The notes under the pieces are model-generated. The model saw only the letters and a program-made list of their open reading frames with translations. It was not told the origin of the DNA and made no database searches. The position numbers and the translations under genes are program-made. From Agriotes lineatus (lineage: Eukaryota; Arthropoda; Insecta; Coleoptera; Elateridae), in assembly GCA_940337035.1 (NCBI GenBank), contig OW679197.1, forward strand, positions 55,883,903 through 55,947,902: DNA of 64,000 bases, in the 5' to 3' direction. The first letter of the stretch is position 1; each line of letters begins with the position of its first letter. Positions 31,667 through 42,572 of this stretch are shown in pieces.

Positions 31667-33543
31667 TTACAAAAGTCGCTTTCTTGCTTTTAAATTTGAA
31701 AGTGTTTGTTGGTTAGTGTCTACGGTGCTTAAAATGTCTGAATTTACTGATAATATGGCCAAAGAATTTAATTTACCTTGGGCAATTGAATTTCGAAGAT
31801 AGGTTTTAACCCGTTTCAGCATGGAAAATGAACGCGCCCCACTAGCATTCGTAACCATTATCGAAAAAAGAAATACGAAGGCATACATTTATATTTGGAA
31901 ATGACCATGTTAATTTATTTTCATGTAACAATTTCACTAAATCTTTGGGAGATTCAACTTTAACTTCATCACTTAGTTCGTTGTAGAACTTTTTAAGTGA
32001 ATACATTCTTCAGGAAAATATTCGTCTAAGTCGTCTATATATGTATCTTTTAATTTTTGTGCATGTAATACTATATCTTCATTATTTAACTTTTTAAAAT
32101 TATACAAAAATTCGAACAAAGCTGAACATGTTTTGTACACTTGGGATCTACGATTAATTTCAGACTGAAGATTAACAAGAATTAGAAGGTAACTGTGTGT
32201 TCTCATTTCTCTCTACATCTTACTTTTAAAATAACTTCTGTATTTGGTTCCACTAAATGCCTATTTATTTTAGTGCTTCGTCGTTCCATGCAGTTTTCGT
32301 TGCCTGTTAAAGCTATTCCTTTGGTTTCATATTGACCAAACTCGTTTCGTCGATATTGAAAGTACTGGACCAATGAAGATAAAAAGTTGAATGTGGATAT
32401 CCATCTTCTTTTGTTGAAGAGCCTTATTTACATGATTAATTCGGTGTAAAATGTCCAATTAAAATGTTAAAAGAATGTCATTTTCAAGAAAATGTAATTT
32501 CTCGGCAAAAGAAACCGCTTCAACCCTTACAACACGGTTTTCTTCTCTATCTTGAGATATTTGTTCTAAATATCTTTTTATTGATGCGTAACTGTGTTTC
32601 AGGGCTTCAGTGGCATCAAATCGTGATGACCACCGAGTAGTGTTAACGTTTTTAGGTAAAAGAGACTTATTTTCAGAATCTCTTATATACTTAGATAAGA
32701 ACTTCCATTTGTAGGAAGTTGTAGTAAAAAACGTGTATATTCCTTGTGCCATCATAAAAAACTTTGTAGATTCAAAGCAGCAGTCTGCTACTAAATTTAG
32801 CGAATGCGCGGCACAGGGTATATAAAGTGCTAAATTGTTTTGTGGCTTAACAGAACGTTTGCTTAGCATTTGGGAGGTCGCAGGGTCGATTCCCCTGGCA
32901 ATCTGCTCTGATTCGGGTTTTTAGGTGGTTTTCCTGAGTCAAAAGAGTACCTTCTCTGAGGGGAATGCCGGGGCAGTACTTCTCCACATTTCCTGGCCTC
33001 TCTTCCATACTCCACCCCTCCTTTCTCTCACCCATCCTATAATACATGTTCTTGGCTGAATATGGACGCAAGTTCCCTATAGCAGCCCGCCCCCAGTTAG
33101 GGGTATTGAAATGACCCTGAACCTTTACTTTTTTCGTGGCTTAATACGTGCCTCTAACCCAGAGTACGTTCCGCTCACATTGCTCACATTATCATACGAT
33201 TGGCCTCTGCAATCTTTTAAAGTTATTTGCATCTATTTTAAAATATCAGATCTTCAAGTTTTTTCGCACCATGTCTAGCGTTTTCCTAAAACCTCACAAA
33301 TCGCTCAACTGGAAACCCATTACTATCACAATATGGCAATATAATTGTAAGATGGCCAGGATGCGTTATATCTGGCGTAGAATCTACACTTACTAAATAA
33401 TACATATTAGCTTTCATTTGTTGCATTACTTCATTTAATAGGATTCCTATAAACTCATTGAAAATAAATTTGCATAAATGAGAAACAGTGCCCTTTCCAC
33501 GATTGGCAAGTTTTCTTATATGGTTTTCTAAAAAAAGGGTCAT
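31667..33543 (-). pseudogene. hAT transposase (ZMYM1/DUF4371-like), broken
   Basis: Read right to left: 33543-33286 gives a DUF4371-type block (GTVSHLCKFIFNEFIGILLN; YYLVSVDSTPDI). The stretch ending IKP near 33130 is split by a SINE from LALYIPCAAHSLNLVADCC at 32830, the conserved Cys-x-x-His-Ser-Leu block. TTRWSSRFDATEALKHSY follows at about 32630. After several stops come 31973-32206 (SEINRRSQVYKTCSALFEFL) and the hAT dimerisation block (TNASGARSFSMLKRVKTYLR) at 31800-31860. Frameshifts and stops occur between these blocks. N-terminal zinc finger not seen. Enzymatically dead, but all regions of a full-length gene are represented. Confidence 0.85.
32851..33130 (+). mobile_element. tRNA-derived SINE
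   Basis: It starts with a tRNA-like head in which GGGTCGATTCCCC (32883-32895) is a good B box; the A-box match just upstream is weak. A tRNA-unrelated body follows (CTGCTCTGATTCGGGTTTTT, ATGCCGGGGCAGTACTTCTC). It is flanked by a direct repeat of the target, TTTGTGGCTTAA (about 32839-32850) and TTTCGTGGCTTAA (about 33132-33144). In the surrounding hAT frame both copies encode the same residues, confirming a target duplication. Confidence 0.8.
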
Positions 33544-34117
33544 ATTCGGATAAAAGAACTAACACACCCAAATAATTGGCATTATGATCCTCGCCTATCG
33601 TTTCATTACTGCCCATAAATGCCAACTCTTGTGTTGCTAAAACTTTTATAACGGTAACAATCCTTGTTAAGACGTTAACCCAATATTCCTTAACAGATAT
33701 TTTTTTAAAAGTTTTTTATCAATTCACCTAGTAGTTAAAGACCGCGCCGTATATATTCTCAGATTGTTTAAATTCTCAGAGGTTCGTTCGTGTTCATCAA
33801 ACCTGTGTGACTTTGTGTGCCTCGTCCGCACTTGTATGACTCGCTTACGCTCGTCAGTCAAACGCGTCCGGTCGTAATAACATAATATACTATTATATGC
33901 GATCTGCTTAGGGCTGCAAGACGCCAGGAGATAGCCGGACATGATAATATGCTTACTTCGTGCCAACTTTATTAAGTGCGAGTGTGAGTAATACAAATAT
34001 CGTTTTTGACCGCTAGACTTATTATACTACCGCATTTCGGGCGCTGCCCAAGACAAATTTACCGCCCGGTTCTACAGCACCCAATAGCACCCATATAAAA
34101 CCGGCACTGTGTTAAAT

Positions 34118-34420
34118 CGATATTTATGGATTAATAACAGTAAAATTAAGGTCGTAGATAAAATCTTCTATGCAACGCGTGCTAAAAGTCGTTTATGCAC
34201 GAGACATGTTATGAAACTCAGCCTTCGGCTTCGTTTCATAATTTTCATGTCTCGTGCATAAACGTCGACTTTTAGCACTTGTTGCACAAATAGCTATTTT
34301 CTACGACCACTACTAAAAATAGGCTTTTTAGCAATAGCTTGTTTCACTAAAAATTACGTTTTATAATTTAGCGTGTTTAAAGAGAGCAGCTGTTTACTTT
34401 TCGCGCATGTATGGTATAAA
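34118..34420 (+). repeat. Tandem-array unit 1, second part
   Basis: Continuation of the unit interrupted at 30997; it contains the palindrome 34150-34308 and ends at the next GTGAAGTGAGG. Confidence 0.85.
34150..34308. repeat. 159-bp palindrome within array unit 1
   Basis: Nested pairs: GGTCGTAG (34150) with CTACGACC (34301-34308); GTGCTAAAAGTC (34179) with GACTTTTAGCAC (34266); TTTATGCACGAGACATG with CATGTCTCGTGCATAAA; ATGAAAC with GTTTCAT around an AGCCTTCGGCT loop. The long arms are almost uninterrupted. Confidence 0.9.
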
Positions 34421-34955
34421 GTGAAGTGAGGTTATAAACCACAATTTCGAACTGGAAGTAAAGTTGTAAAGTTATTCTAGTTACTTCTTGCATTAGAGGT
34501 AAAGTGTCTTTTAAATAATTAAAACATTAATAATTACCTTTGATAACTGATTTTGACAGTACTGGCTCCACAAACATTCACCTGCGCGTCAAGGCCATCT
34601 CTTTATTATGACATAAATTATAACTGTCGTAGATGCAAACCTGTGTTAAATCGACATTTATGGATTAATAACAGTAAATTTAAGGCCGTAGAAAAAATAT
34701 TGTATGCAACTCGTGCTAAAAGTGGTTTATGCACGAGACATGTTATGAAACTCAGCCGTCGGGCTTCGTTTCATAATTTTCATGTCTCGTGCATAATCCT
34801 CAACTTTTAGCACTTATTGCATAAATAGCTATTTTCTATGACCACCACTAAAAGTAGGCCTTTTAGCGCTAGCTTTTTTCACTAAAAGTTACGTTTTATA
34901 ATTTAGCGTGTTTAAAATGAGAACAGCTATTTACTTTTAGCACATGTGTTATAAA
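34421..34955 (+). repeat. Tandem-array unit 2 (535 bp)
   Basis: Complete unit from GTGAAGTGAGG to the next one, including its own palindrome at about 34684-34844. Compared with unit 1 it is highly similar, with small indels; its reading frames are short and not conserved, so it is not a coding repeat. Confidence 0.9.
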
Positions 34956-35340
34956 GTGAAGTGAGGTTATAAAACTACAAATTCGAACTAGAAGTGAGGC
35001 TGTAAAGTTATTCTAGTTACTTCTTGCGTTAGAGGTAAAGTATTTTTCAAATAATTAAAGCGTTATGTAATGGATAAAGTCAGATGTGTAGTATTAAAAT
35101 TACCTTTAATAATTGACTTTGACAGTACTGGCTCCACAAACATTCACCTGCGCGTCAAAGCCATCTCTTTATTACGACATAAATTATAACTGTCATAATT
35201 GCTAACCTTTGTTAAATCAATATTTATGGATTAATAACAGAAAATTTAAGGTCGTAGAAAAAATACTGTATGGAAACTCCTGATAAAAGTGTTATAAACA
35301 TCAATTTTTAGCACTTGTTGCATAAATAGCTATTAATAAA
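34956..35340 (+). repeat. Tandem-array unit 3, palindrome core deleted
   Basis: Matches units 1 and 2 to AAAATACTGTATG near 35273. The central hairpin arms (GCACGAGACATG...CATGTCTCGTGC) are missing, leaving only GATAAAAGTGTTATAAACATC and TTTTTAGCACTTGTTGCATA. A precise loss of the hairpin suggests replication slippage or a hairpin-processing deletion. Confidence 0.85.
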
Positions 35341-35660
35341 TACAATTGCCTCAATTTAAAGTATTATAAATTTTATTGTGTATGTCCTAATTAAATTCAA
35401 CAGTAACCCAGAGATTAAGAGTCGAACAATTGTTATTACAATAAGTGCATGCTCAAAATGTGAACAGAAAGGTAAGATTTCGAATCAATTTTGATAAAAC
35501 CCTGAGAACAATATTAAATTTAAATAAAATAAAAAATAAAAATATTAAACCACAACAATATATACTAGGGCAGCTGAAATGGTCCTGGGTCGGAAATTTT
35601 GAGATGAAAATAAATGGAGCGGAAAAAATAAGCAGAAGAATAAAAAACAAAAAAGAACGA
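35341..35660. other. AT-rich spacer
   Basis: No motif recognised. An open frame of 144 codons at 35445-35879 is AT-driven (Lys/Asn/Phe-rich), runs into the 340-bp duplication, and is not called a gene. Confidence 0.4.
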
Positions 35661-35662
35661 GG

Positions 35663-36415
35663 TTCAGCCCTATTCATCCTCTTTGTGCATCGAAAAAAGG
35701 CTGACTACATTTGTATCAATATTTGTTGCAATTTGCAGGAAAATGTTTTGCTGAAACTTTTCTTACACTTCATTAAGTTTTTCTTTTTCAGTTTAGTATT
35801 TTCTATGAAGTATTATAAACCGTTTTCCACCACATTTCCTTCTCATTTGATCTGCCAGAAATTTCTCAGGTATTTATAGATCGTCAGAGTTCAGTTGTGA
35901 ATTTAAATGTAAGACTCGCTGGAATTTGTGTATTGCTCGGAATTACTGCCTTTACTGCTGGAGTATATTTCTTCATTTTGATTCGATATAAGAAGAAAAA
36001 ACTTCAGCCCTATGTATCCTCTTTTATTTATCAGAAAATGTTTGACTCCACTTCTATCAACATCTAGCGCAGTTTTCAGGCAAATGCTTCTTTTTTGGAA
36101 CTTGTCTTCTATTTACATATTTCATTCTAGGGAGTGTTTTCTTCTTCACTACTAATCTTTTCCACGAAGTATGGTCAACCGTTTTTCTCCGCTTCATATT
36201 CTAATTTGTTTTTTAGAAACTAGCAGGTATTTGTTCATCGTCAGAGCTCAGCTTTGAATGGGAAGATGAGTAAGGCTCACTGGATTCTGCGTATCGCTCA
36301 GAATCACTGCTTTCGCTGCTGGTCTGTCAGAAGTTTCTCTAGATATTTTGCTATCCCCAGAGCTCAGTTCTATCCTGGAGCTGCGTATGCTCGGAATCAC
36401 TGGTCACATTTGACT
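35663..36415 (-). repeat. Degenerate 340-bp tandem duplication with Ser/Glu/Asp-rich minus-strand reading
   Basis: TTCAGCCCTAT starts at 35663 and again at 36003; both copies then share ATCCTCTTT, TGCAGG/TCAGGCAAATG, CGAAGTAT, TCATCGTCAGAG and ATTGCTCGGAATCACTGC, and a third partial copy runs from about 36330 (CTCAGTTCTATCCTGGAGCTG). On the minus strand the second copy reads SSESSDSERYAESSEPYSSS then KLSSDDEQ, a low-complexity acidic peptide with stops nearby. This may be a duplicated, decayed acidic N-terminal exon (piggyBac transposases begin this way), but no catalytic region is adjacent. Confidence 0.5.
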
Positions 36416-36420
36416 CGATA

Positions 36421-37742
36421 TATGAGGTAAAAGTTAAGCTGTTTTTATTATTTTGATTCTGAATCTCTAGAACTGCAAGGTACAAGTTGAACCGCTCCTG
36501 AGCCTCTTTTTCCTTCTATGATGCAAGGTGAACATGAAATATGTTCGAACTCACCAAGACGTAAAAATAAGAGAACGAGAGTACTATGCCTCACTGATAT
36601 TTATATTCGGTTTAGGTTTAGGTCAACAATGACAATGCAACTTTTTGATGCTACGAATATTTAATTACTGTTTACTACAAATTTATCATAAGTATGTTCA
36701 TATGCAAAATTCTGAGGACAAACAAAAACATAATTCAGAATCACGGATGTCTTAAATCTGTGCTTAAATCGTTCTGTTCAATAAATTTATAAATCACAGA
36801 CGTGGTAAAGCAAATTTACAAGTGCGCATGAATCTGCTGAATTTGACGTACAGCCAACAAACTGTAGATGGCCCCACTAGTTTTAATTTTGGGTAAATAG
36901 CTATCACGTGTGCACATTGGATTATTACTACGAATGTAGCTTTCTACGTACTTAATCCAATTTCACCCAAAATTGTACCTAGAGCTATATGTATGCGATA
37001 TAGCTACACCATCAATATATTTTAGACTCAATAACGGGACAAGATCAATGCTTGCTTTAGCAACTGTTAAAAATACAATTACTTGAGCCAAACATTATTT
37101 TTGGTCTCAAGTAAGTGATTAGAGCTATAATAGTGAGACATCAAGATTGAAGTATATTGTTTTTAGCGACACGGAAGAAGGTGGACAAAAACAGCAAAAA
37201 TGTGTTCATTAGTACCTCGTAGTCTATATAATAGCGTCTGCTTTCGCCAATTTGTGTGTATTAGGATTATATCAATGGAAAATCGTATTATTTGCCAGGA
37301 CTTCCGCTACTGCTGTTGTTTTACCAAAGCCCTCGTGCTTTTCGACAAAATCTGATTATTCCGTTATTGTTTAGTTCATTGCGCGCATTTAACGAACTGG
37401 GGGAGTCACCGAAATTATCCGAGGAAAATTCTAGGTCGGAAAACAAATACCCCACGCTACCTTATACGACCTGTAATTTAAGACGACGGTGACGCACATG
37501 AAAGGTATAACCCAATTAGGATATGAGTTCTTGCAATGAGCAAACAGCGGAGTGCCCGTTGTCAATGGCAACCCCTAGACAAAGCCCGAGCTAACTCATC
37601 TTTAATAAGACGATCAATTATGAAGCGAAAGAAACTTCTGCACAACTTGGAACAATAATTACATTTTTCTAATTACCTCCGCGAGAGTTTTTGCTTGCTC
37701 CTGCCCTCTCTTCCGCAGTCCTCATAGGCGTAGTTAGGAGGA
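36421..37742. other. Unassigned stretch
   Basis: Contains a hairpin (36886-36986, next entry). At 37292-37492 there is a 66-codon open frame without a motif. TATATAATAG near 37228 could be a core promoter but nothing recognisable follows. Confidence 0.35.
36886..36986. repeat. Imperfect hairpin about 100 bp
   Basis: AATTTTGGGT near 36887 pairs with ACCCAAAATT near 36966-36975, and ATTGGATTA pairs with TAATCCAAT inside. Possibly a small MITE; no flanking duplication recognised. Confidence 0.5.
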
Positions 37743-37750
37743 CTAAGGGG

Positions 37751-39716
37751 CAGGGGCGGACTGGCAAGCGAAAGGCCCGGGGGGACTTCAGCCTTAAAAG
37801 GCCCCTGCCCGTTCGTAAAAATCTGGATACTTACCTAATATTAATGGAAAATGCAGAAAGTAGTTAGTACAAATCTGTAAAGGGGTTTACACGGAACTTC
37901 CCTCGTGCGAGTTACATATACTTACTTCTGGATCTATACTTAAAATACAGAAGTGGTTGACGTTAGTTCTCTAAATAAATTGTTAAACAACAGAATTGAC
38001 TGTCCGAATTTGTTATCTATTGTCCGTCTGTATATACCCGCACATATAACTAGACCAAAACCTATATGCCATGTACCTACATGTCGAGAAAAAAATACAG
38101 ACTTAACTCGCCTATGATAAGAATAATTATAACCACCAATGCATATGTTCACCAGTCAGAAAACAATATATTTAACATAAAGCCTAAATTCTTTAGAAAA
38201 AAGTTAATATTTATTATTATAATAAAGTTTAATTGCAGCCATCTCTATGAAACCCGAACCAGTAGTAGGAATGTTTAGTTTTTAACTTGTAATTAGGTAT
38301 TATTAGCTTCTAAATTTAAATTTTTAGTTATTAGTTTGTACTTTTTCTTTTTTATATTATACTAGTATATACGGTAAGGGGCCTAAACCGCCAATAATCT
38401 AATTGAGCATGCCCCATTTTATTGGTGTAAATAAATAAATAACAATTAAATATAAGGGATGCATCAATTTCTACATATCTATCCATTTTACGATATTTAC
38501 GCAATTTTTTTGGTTCTATTTCCATTAAGGGTAAAAATTTAAGCTATTTGCAAATTATTACTTTTATCTATTTCTGCGTTAAAGCAAAAAGTACATTTTA
38601 TTTTTTAAGGTGCTTACCCTGTATATATTTGATCGAAAATATATTGGGTCTCGAGGCCGGTACACATATAACTCATATGAAAAATATCGTCTTCTTTCAA
38701 AAAATGGTTTTTGAACAATACCACCAACAGGCGGACAAACACACGGATAAACAGACGTACTGACAGACAGACATATGGAATTGAGAAAACATGTTTTTTG
38801 TCATATAGACCCTGAAATATGAAGATCTGAAGAAATCTCGGAAGGTGATTTTGCAGTACTTCTTTCGTCTTTTAGACCAGGCAAGTGAAAATGTATTTGC
38901 CATTTCAATACAAAGTTAATAGGTTAGAATCGGTTAGAATATTGGCGAAGATGAGGGATGATCTTTTAATATTTTTTTTCAAAATGTAATAAAAATCGAG
39001 AGACTCGAGGATATCTTTATCAACACTAATGATAAAGGCTTCTAATAAGTGTTGAAAAAAACTTACCCATAATCGCGATGTGCTTATTTTAAATTTATTT
39101 GGCGCCCTTTCACAAGAAACCTGTCTGCGGCTAAGCGATCATACGTATTCGTACTTTAAAACTAAATTTGCAAATGCTACAGACTGAGCATATTGTAGTC
39201 TACGAGTAGGACCAAATTCTTTTAAAAAAAAATCAAAACTACATGTGCTTCAGCTTCGGAACTAGTTTTTTTCGTTTTTTCTTTAATCAAATTTACTTTC
39301 CATTATTTTCTCTAATGCAACCAATGCTACAGGATGTAGACAAATCACCTGCAAAACTCTGCTTGAGGGCTTTTTCCTGAGCCAACAACCCAGTTTGTTC
39401 AATTTTTTATTTTTTTTTATTTTGTCGTGGGAACATGAGCTACTATATCACCAAATATCGATCCACTTTAAGATTAGCCGAAAAATGTCGCTAGTCGACT
39501 TAGTAAGCCAAATAAATTTTTAGTATTCCTCCTATTAATTTTGCCACTACAAATACTTGACACAATACATGGATATTTTCTTCACAATATATTTTTTTTT
39601 GCTGAAGTATGTATGTACCTAGATTTTTAAACTGGGGGCCAGCAGAGGCCCGCATTCGTGGGATATGACGGCCCGGGGGGACTTTGCCTCCCTGCCCCCC
39701 AGCCAGTCCGCCCCTG
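37751..39716. mobile_element. Non-autonomous hAT element, 1966 bp, perfect 8-bp duplication
   Basis: The left terminus CAGGGGCGGACTGGC and right terminus GCCAGTCCGCCCCTG are exact inverted repeats; next to them both ends carry GGCCCGGGGGGACTT-type sequence. The 8-bp target CTAAGGGG is duplicated exactly at 37743-37750 and 39717-39724. There is no open frame of note inside; the interior is AT-rich with short simple repeats (ACAGAC-type near 38745-38775). The perfect TSD suggests a fairly recent insertion driven in trans by a full-length relative elsewhere. Confidence 0.93.
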
Positions 39717-39724
39717 CTAAGGGG

Positions 39725-39950
39725 TGCTTGAACCTGAATTAGCTCCCCCTTAAAATTTAAACAAGGCTCTTGAACGCTGTGCTAAGATTTTCGTGAGCTG
39801 GGAAATACGGCCGGCTGCGGACTTGCAATTTGTTTTCATCCTCAGTGTTGTCACTTATTCATAAAATCAAGGACTTGCGTGGATTTCCGTAAAACAGAAA
39901 CAGTTTAAGGAAAAGTAGATATAAACTTAGATACACCAACATTTGCCCTC
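39725..39950. other. Spacer, no gene seen
   Basis: No motif recognised. Confidence 0.4.
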
Positions 39951-39954
39951 TTTG

Positions 39955-40145
39955 CTCGTAAGCCGAATATGTGGTTAGCCTTGCCCGTCGAAATGGAGGA
40001 AGATATTCCCTGTTAGGGGTTAACGACTACCACAGGTGTTAGCGTGGTAGCCGGAGAGCGTATGATTTTTAAAATCTTTCTACAGTCGCTGGGAATCGAA
40101 CCTGGGCCGGCCGCCTGAAAGTCGAGCATTTGCTGGGCTCACACA
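39955..40145 (-). mobile_element. tRNA-derived SINE remnant
   Basis: On the minus strand a tRNA-like head begins near 40145 (GTGAGCCCAGCAAATGCTCG), and a perfect B box GGTTCGATTCCC lies at 40091-40102. The body runs leftward (AGATTTTAAAAATCATACGC, then GGCTACCACGCTAACACC). The fold does not give a full tRNA: acceptor ends do not pair, so a functional tRNA is rejected. Limits and target duplication are not certain. Confidence 0.55.
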
Positions 40146-40189
40146 TGGACCCGCAAAGGAAATAAAAGTATTGGAAAAAAAGATGATGA

Positions 40190-40560
40190 AATACATGGCT
40201 TCTACGTTAACCTAACAGATACCCTAAGTAAGATTCCAAAACTGAGAAGTTGTTATCACATTGGGGATTTTTAATGCGACAGTCGGTAACACGCCGAATA
40301 ACGATCACATTAGAAAATTTATGGAGAAGCATCGAAGTATGGTGGTGAAAAAGGTGTACACCTCGTGAACTTTTGTCTAGAGGACAATTTCACCATACTT
40401 ATCTAATATAACATAAGAACAACATATTCAAAGAAGATCACAAACTAACTGTACCAGGTACTAGGAAGATAGGCAGGCTAAAAATAACACTGAGAAGTAA
40501 GTTCAGTGATGATTTACGGATACTATACTTCAATCCGGAAAATGCCCCAAACACGTCGCT
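40190..40560 (+). pseudogene. LINE endonuclease fragment, heavily decayed
   Basis: GGGGATTTTTAATGCGACAG at 40262 reads GDFNATVG, the conserved APE-endonuclease block of RTE-type LINEs, followed by NNDHIRKFMEKH and, after breaks, LVNFCLEDNFTI-like coding at about 40360-40395. Reading is then lost. Neither strand shows RT nearby. Confidence 0.5.
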
Positions 40561-42570
40561 GACCTCCTATAGAGAAAAGGCGTATATCTCACAGACTCAA
40601 TCTTGTTGTCGTTGGTACTTGTAGGAACATAGAAGGTGTTAGGGAATTTGGCAATATATTGGAAGTTATTAATGTGCATTTTAATCAATATTTTTCTTAT
40701 GAAAAGTTAGAAACCTTAAAAAATCTATAAAGGGCTTTACACGGAATTTCTTTCGCAAATGCGGTGCGCATCGATCGCACATTCCTATCCTTTTAAGATG
40801 TTCAGCCTGCATCTGTTGGGTCTAAAAAATAAATATTTTTATCAAGGGAAAATACCTGAGCTGTGAGCCATGTTAACTGAATAAAAACTCTATAACATAT
40901 TTATGAAAAAGTTAAGTGATACCAGATAGAACTACAGAGCGGAAATCTATAAAACCGAATATTCAGTTGATGGAGGGGGCAGTTAAACGAAACGAAAACA
41001 GAAACTCCGTTGAAGTGGTTGTTGTTTTGAATTTCACAATTGCATTTTTAACATTTCTATACTATGTGACTGGTGTATTGAATGTAATCAATATATTGAA
41101 CAAAAATCTTCTAAGCGGGAGGGAACTTTGACAGAATTCACAGTGGCTATTAACGGTGTCATTTAGACATCAGTGGTGAAGTGAATTAATAATGGTTTTT
41201 TATTTACATGGAAAGATGTTGAAGTTTGTTACGTGTAATTTATCATTTAGATGCAGTCAAGAATTGTTACGTATATTTTTCGCGTAAATACATTCAGCTG
41301 CAGCTGAGAAAATGTTTCGAGTGACCTACAGTTCTAAGTGTATATTTGGTTGCATACTTATTTCTCATTGGGATGTTTTTGAAAAACCTTGCATTTTAGG
41401 GGATTATAAAATTTTCAAAATAGATTGTGAGTATGATTTACGGCGGCCATTTTATGCCTCTGATTTCTGGTGTGATGGTTTGTGGGTGATGTAGCTGATT
41501 TTTCTGGAATTTTGCTCCATACAGATCTACGATTCCAGAATCATTATGTAAATCGTCGTTCACCCGCAAGAAATTCTGTGTGATATTGCTAGAATGAAGG
41601 CGGTTAAATTAGGATAATAATTTATTTATGCAAGATTACTCACCTGAGGCCACCCACTAGCTATGTTATGTTTTTTGTAGTTCCGTCTGAACAGCGAATT
41701 CGAAATTGTGCGATTTTAGGTCTCCTTTTCCGTTTGCGTCTTATTCGGGCTCAATTCTGCATGTGCTCCCCCTGTGGCATTGATGTCGCTTGCTAAAGCA
41801 CCTGGAGAACCAACCCCCACGCAGTCCTGAGTCCCTCAATTCGTTTGGCTGCTCTTTCAAAGTTTGGACCACAAGGTCTCTTCCCCAGTGCAATTGATGG
41901 AGAAAAGCCTGTCGCACATGAGGCTGCAAATTTGTTTGACAGAATCCCCGAGTATAGCTGCCCTGTATAGCTGCTCTGACGACGCCGCTGTGCCCTGCCA
42001 TGGTATCTGTTAGCGATTTAGCCATCTCATCGCTCAAACTAAAAATACCGTTCGTGCTGTCGCTATGAAATTTTATGCAGGTGATATTCCTAACCGATTG
42101 TGCCGAAAAATTAAGAAATGCGTCGCTGTGATGCCCACCTTGTGCATTTATTTATGCGGACTAGTTTATCTTCAATTTATAAGAATTTAATATTCCCTCG
42201 ATTGGCTATCCTGTCTACTAGCATTTTGGTCGCGTTCAAGTGCCTCAACACTTTAAAACTTAATTTACTTTTGCGAGGATCTCCGGGAAATTAAACACTA
42301 AAAATAACTCCTTTTTAGCGCTGAAAATACACATTTAAGTGTTAAAACACCCTAGGCGCAATGGTATCATTCGATTATGTCGCGTTTATATAAAATAATT
42401 GATCGTTGAAGCGATTGATGAGAACTCCCGTTTATGGCTATCGCAGTACTTGATTTTTAAGTCACTATATCCTTATAGTTGAGATACGTGTACTCGAGCG
42501 AATTGCGAGTTAAAATTATAGAGTGTTGTTTTTCACTTCAAATTTATTAACATTAAAACCTTGTACAGTA
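40561..42570. other. Unassigned stretch with one possible coding block
   Basis: Mostly AT-rich. A GC-richer piece at 41700-42040 is open on the minus strand for 98 codons (MSDEMAKSLTDTMAGHSGVV; QPHVRQAFLHQLHWGRDLVV). I recognise no family, and no splice or start context distinguishes it. It might be a gag-like or ORF1 fragment or an orphan exon. Confidence 0.35.
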
Positions 42571-42572
42571 TA

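Larger units (their letters stand above)
30998..34109 (-). mobile_element. hAT element, 3112 bp, with perfect 8-bp target duplication
   Basis: Left terminus CAGTGCCGGTTTAGGGTACT; right terminus, inverted, CAGTGCCGGTTTTATATGGG. The 8-bp TGTTAAAT is repeated exactly at 30990-30997 and 34110-34117. It encodes a broken transposase on the minus strand (31667-33543) and carries a SINE (about 32851-33130). Its insertion splits a tandem-repeat unit that is continuous once the hAT and one TSD are removed. Confidence 0.95.

Noticed and set aside
35445..35879. 144-codon plus-strand open frame
   Set aside because: AT-driven composition, no motif, and it overlaps a degenerate duplication whose coding-like bias is on the other strand.
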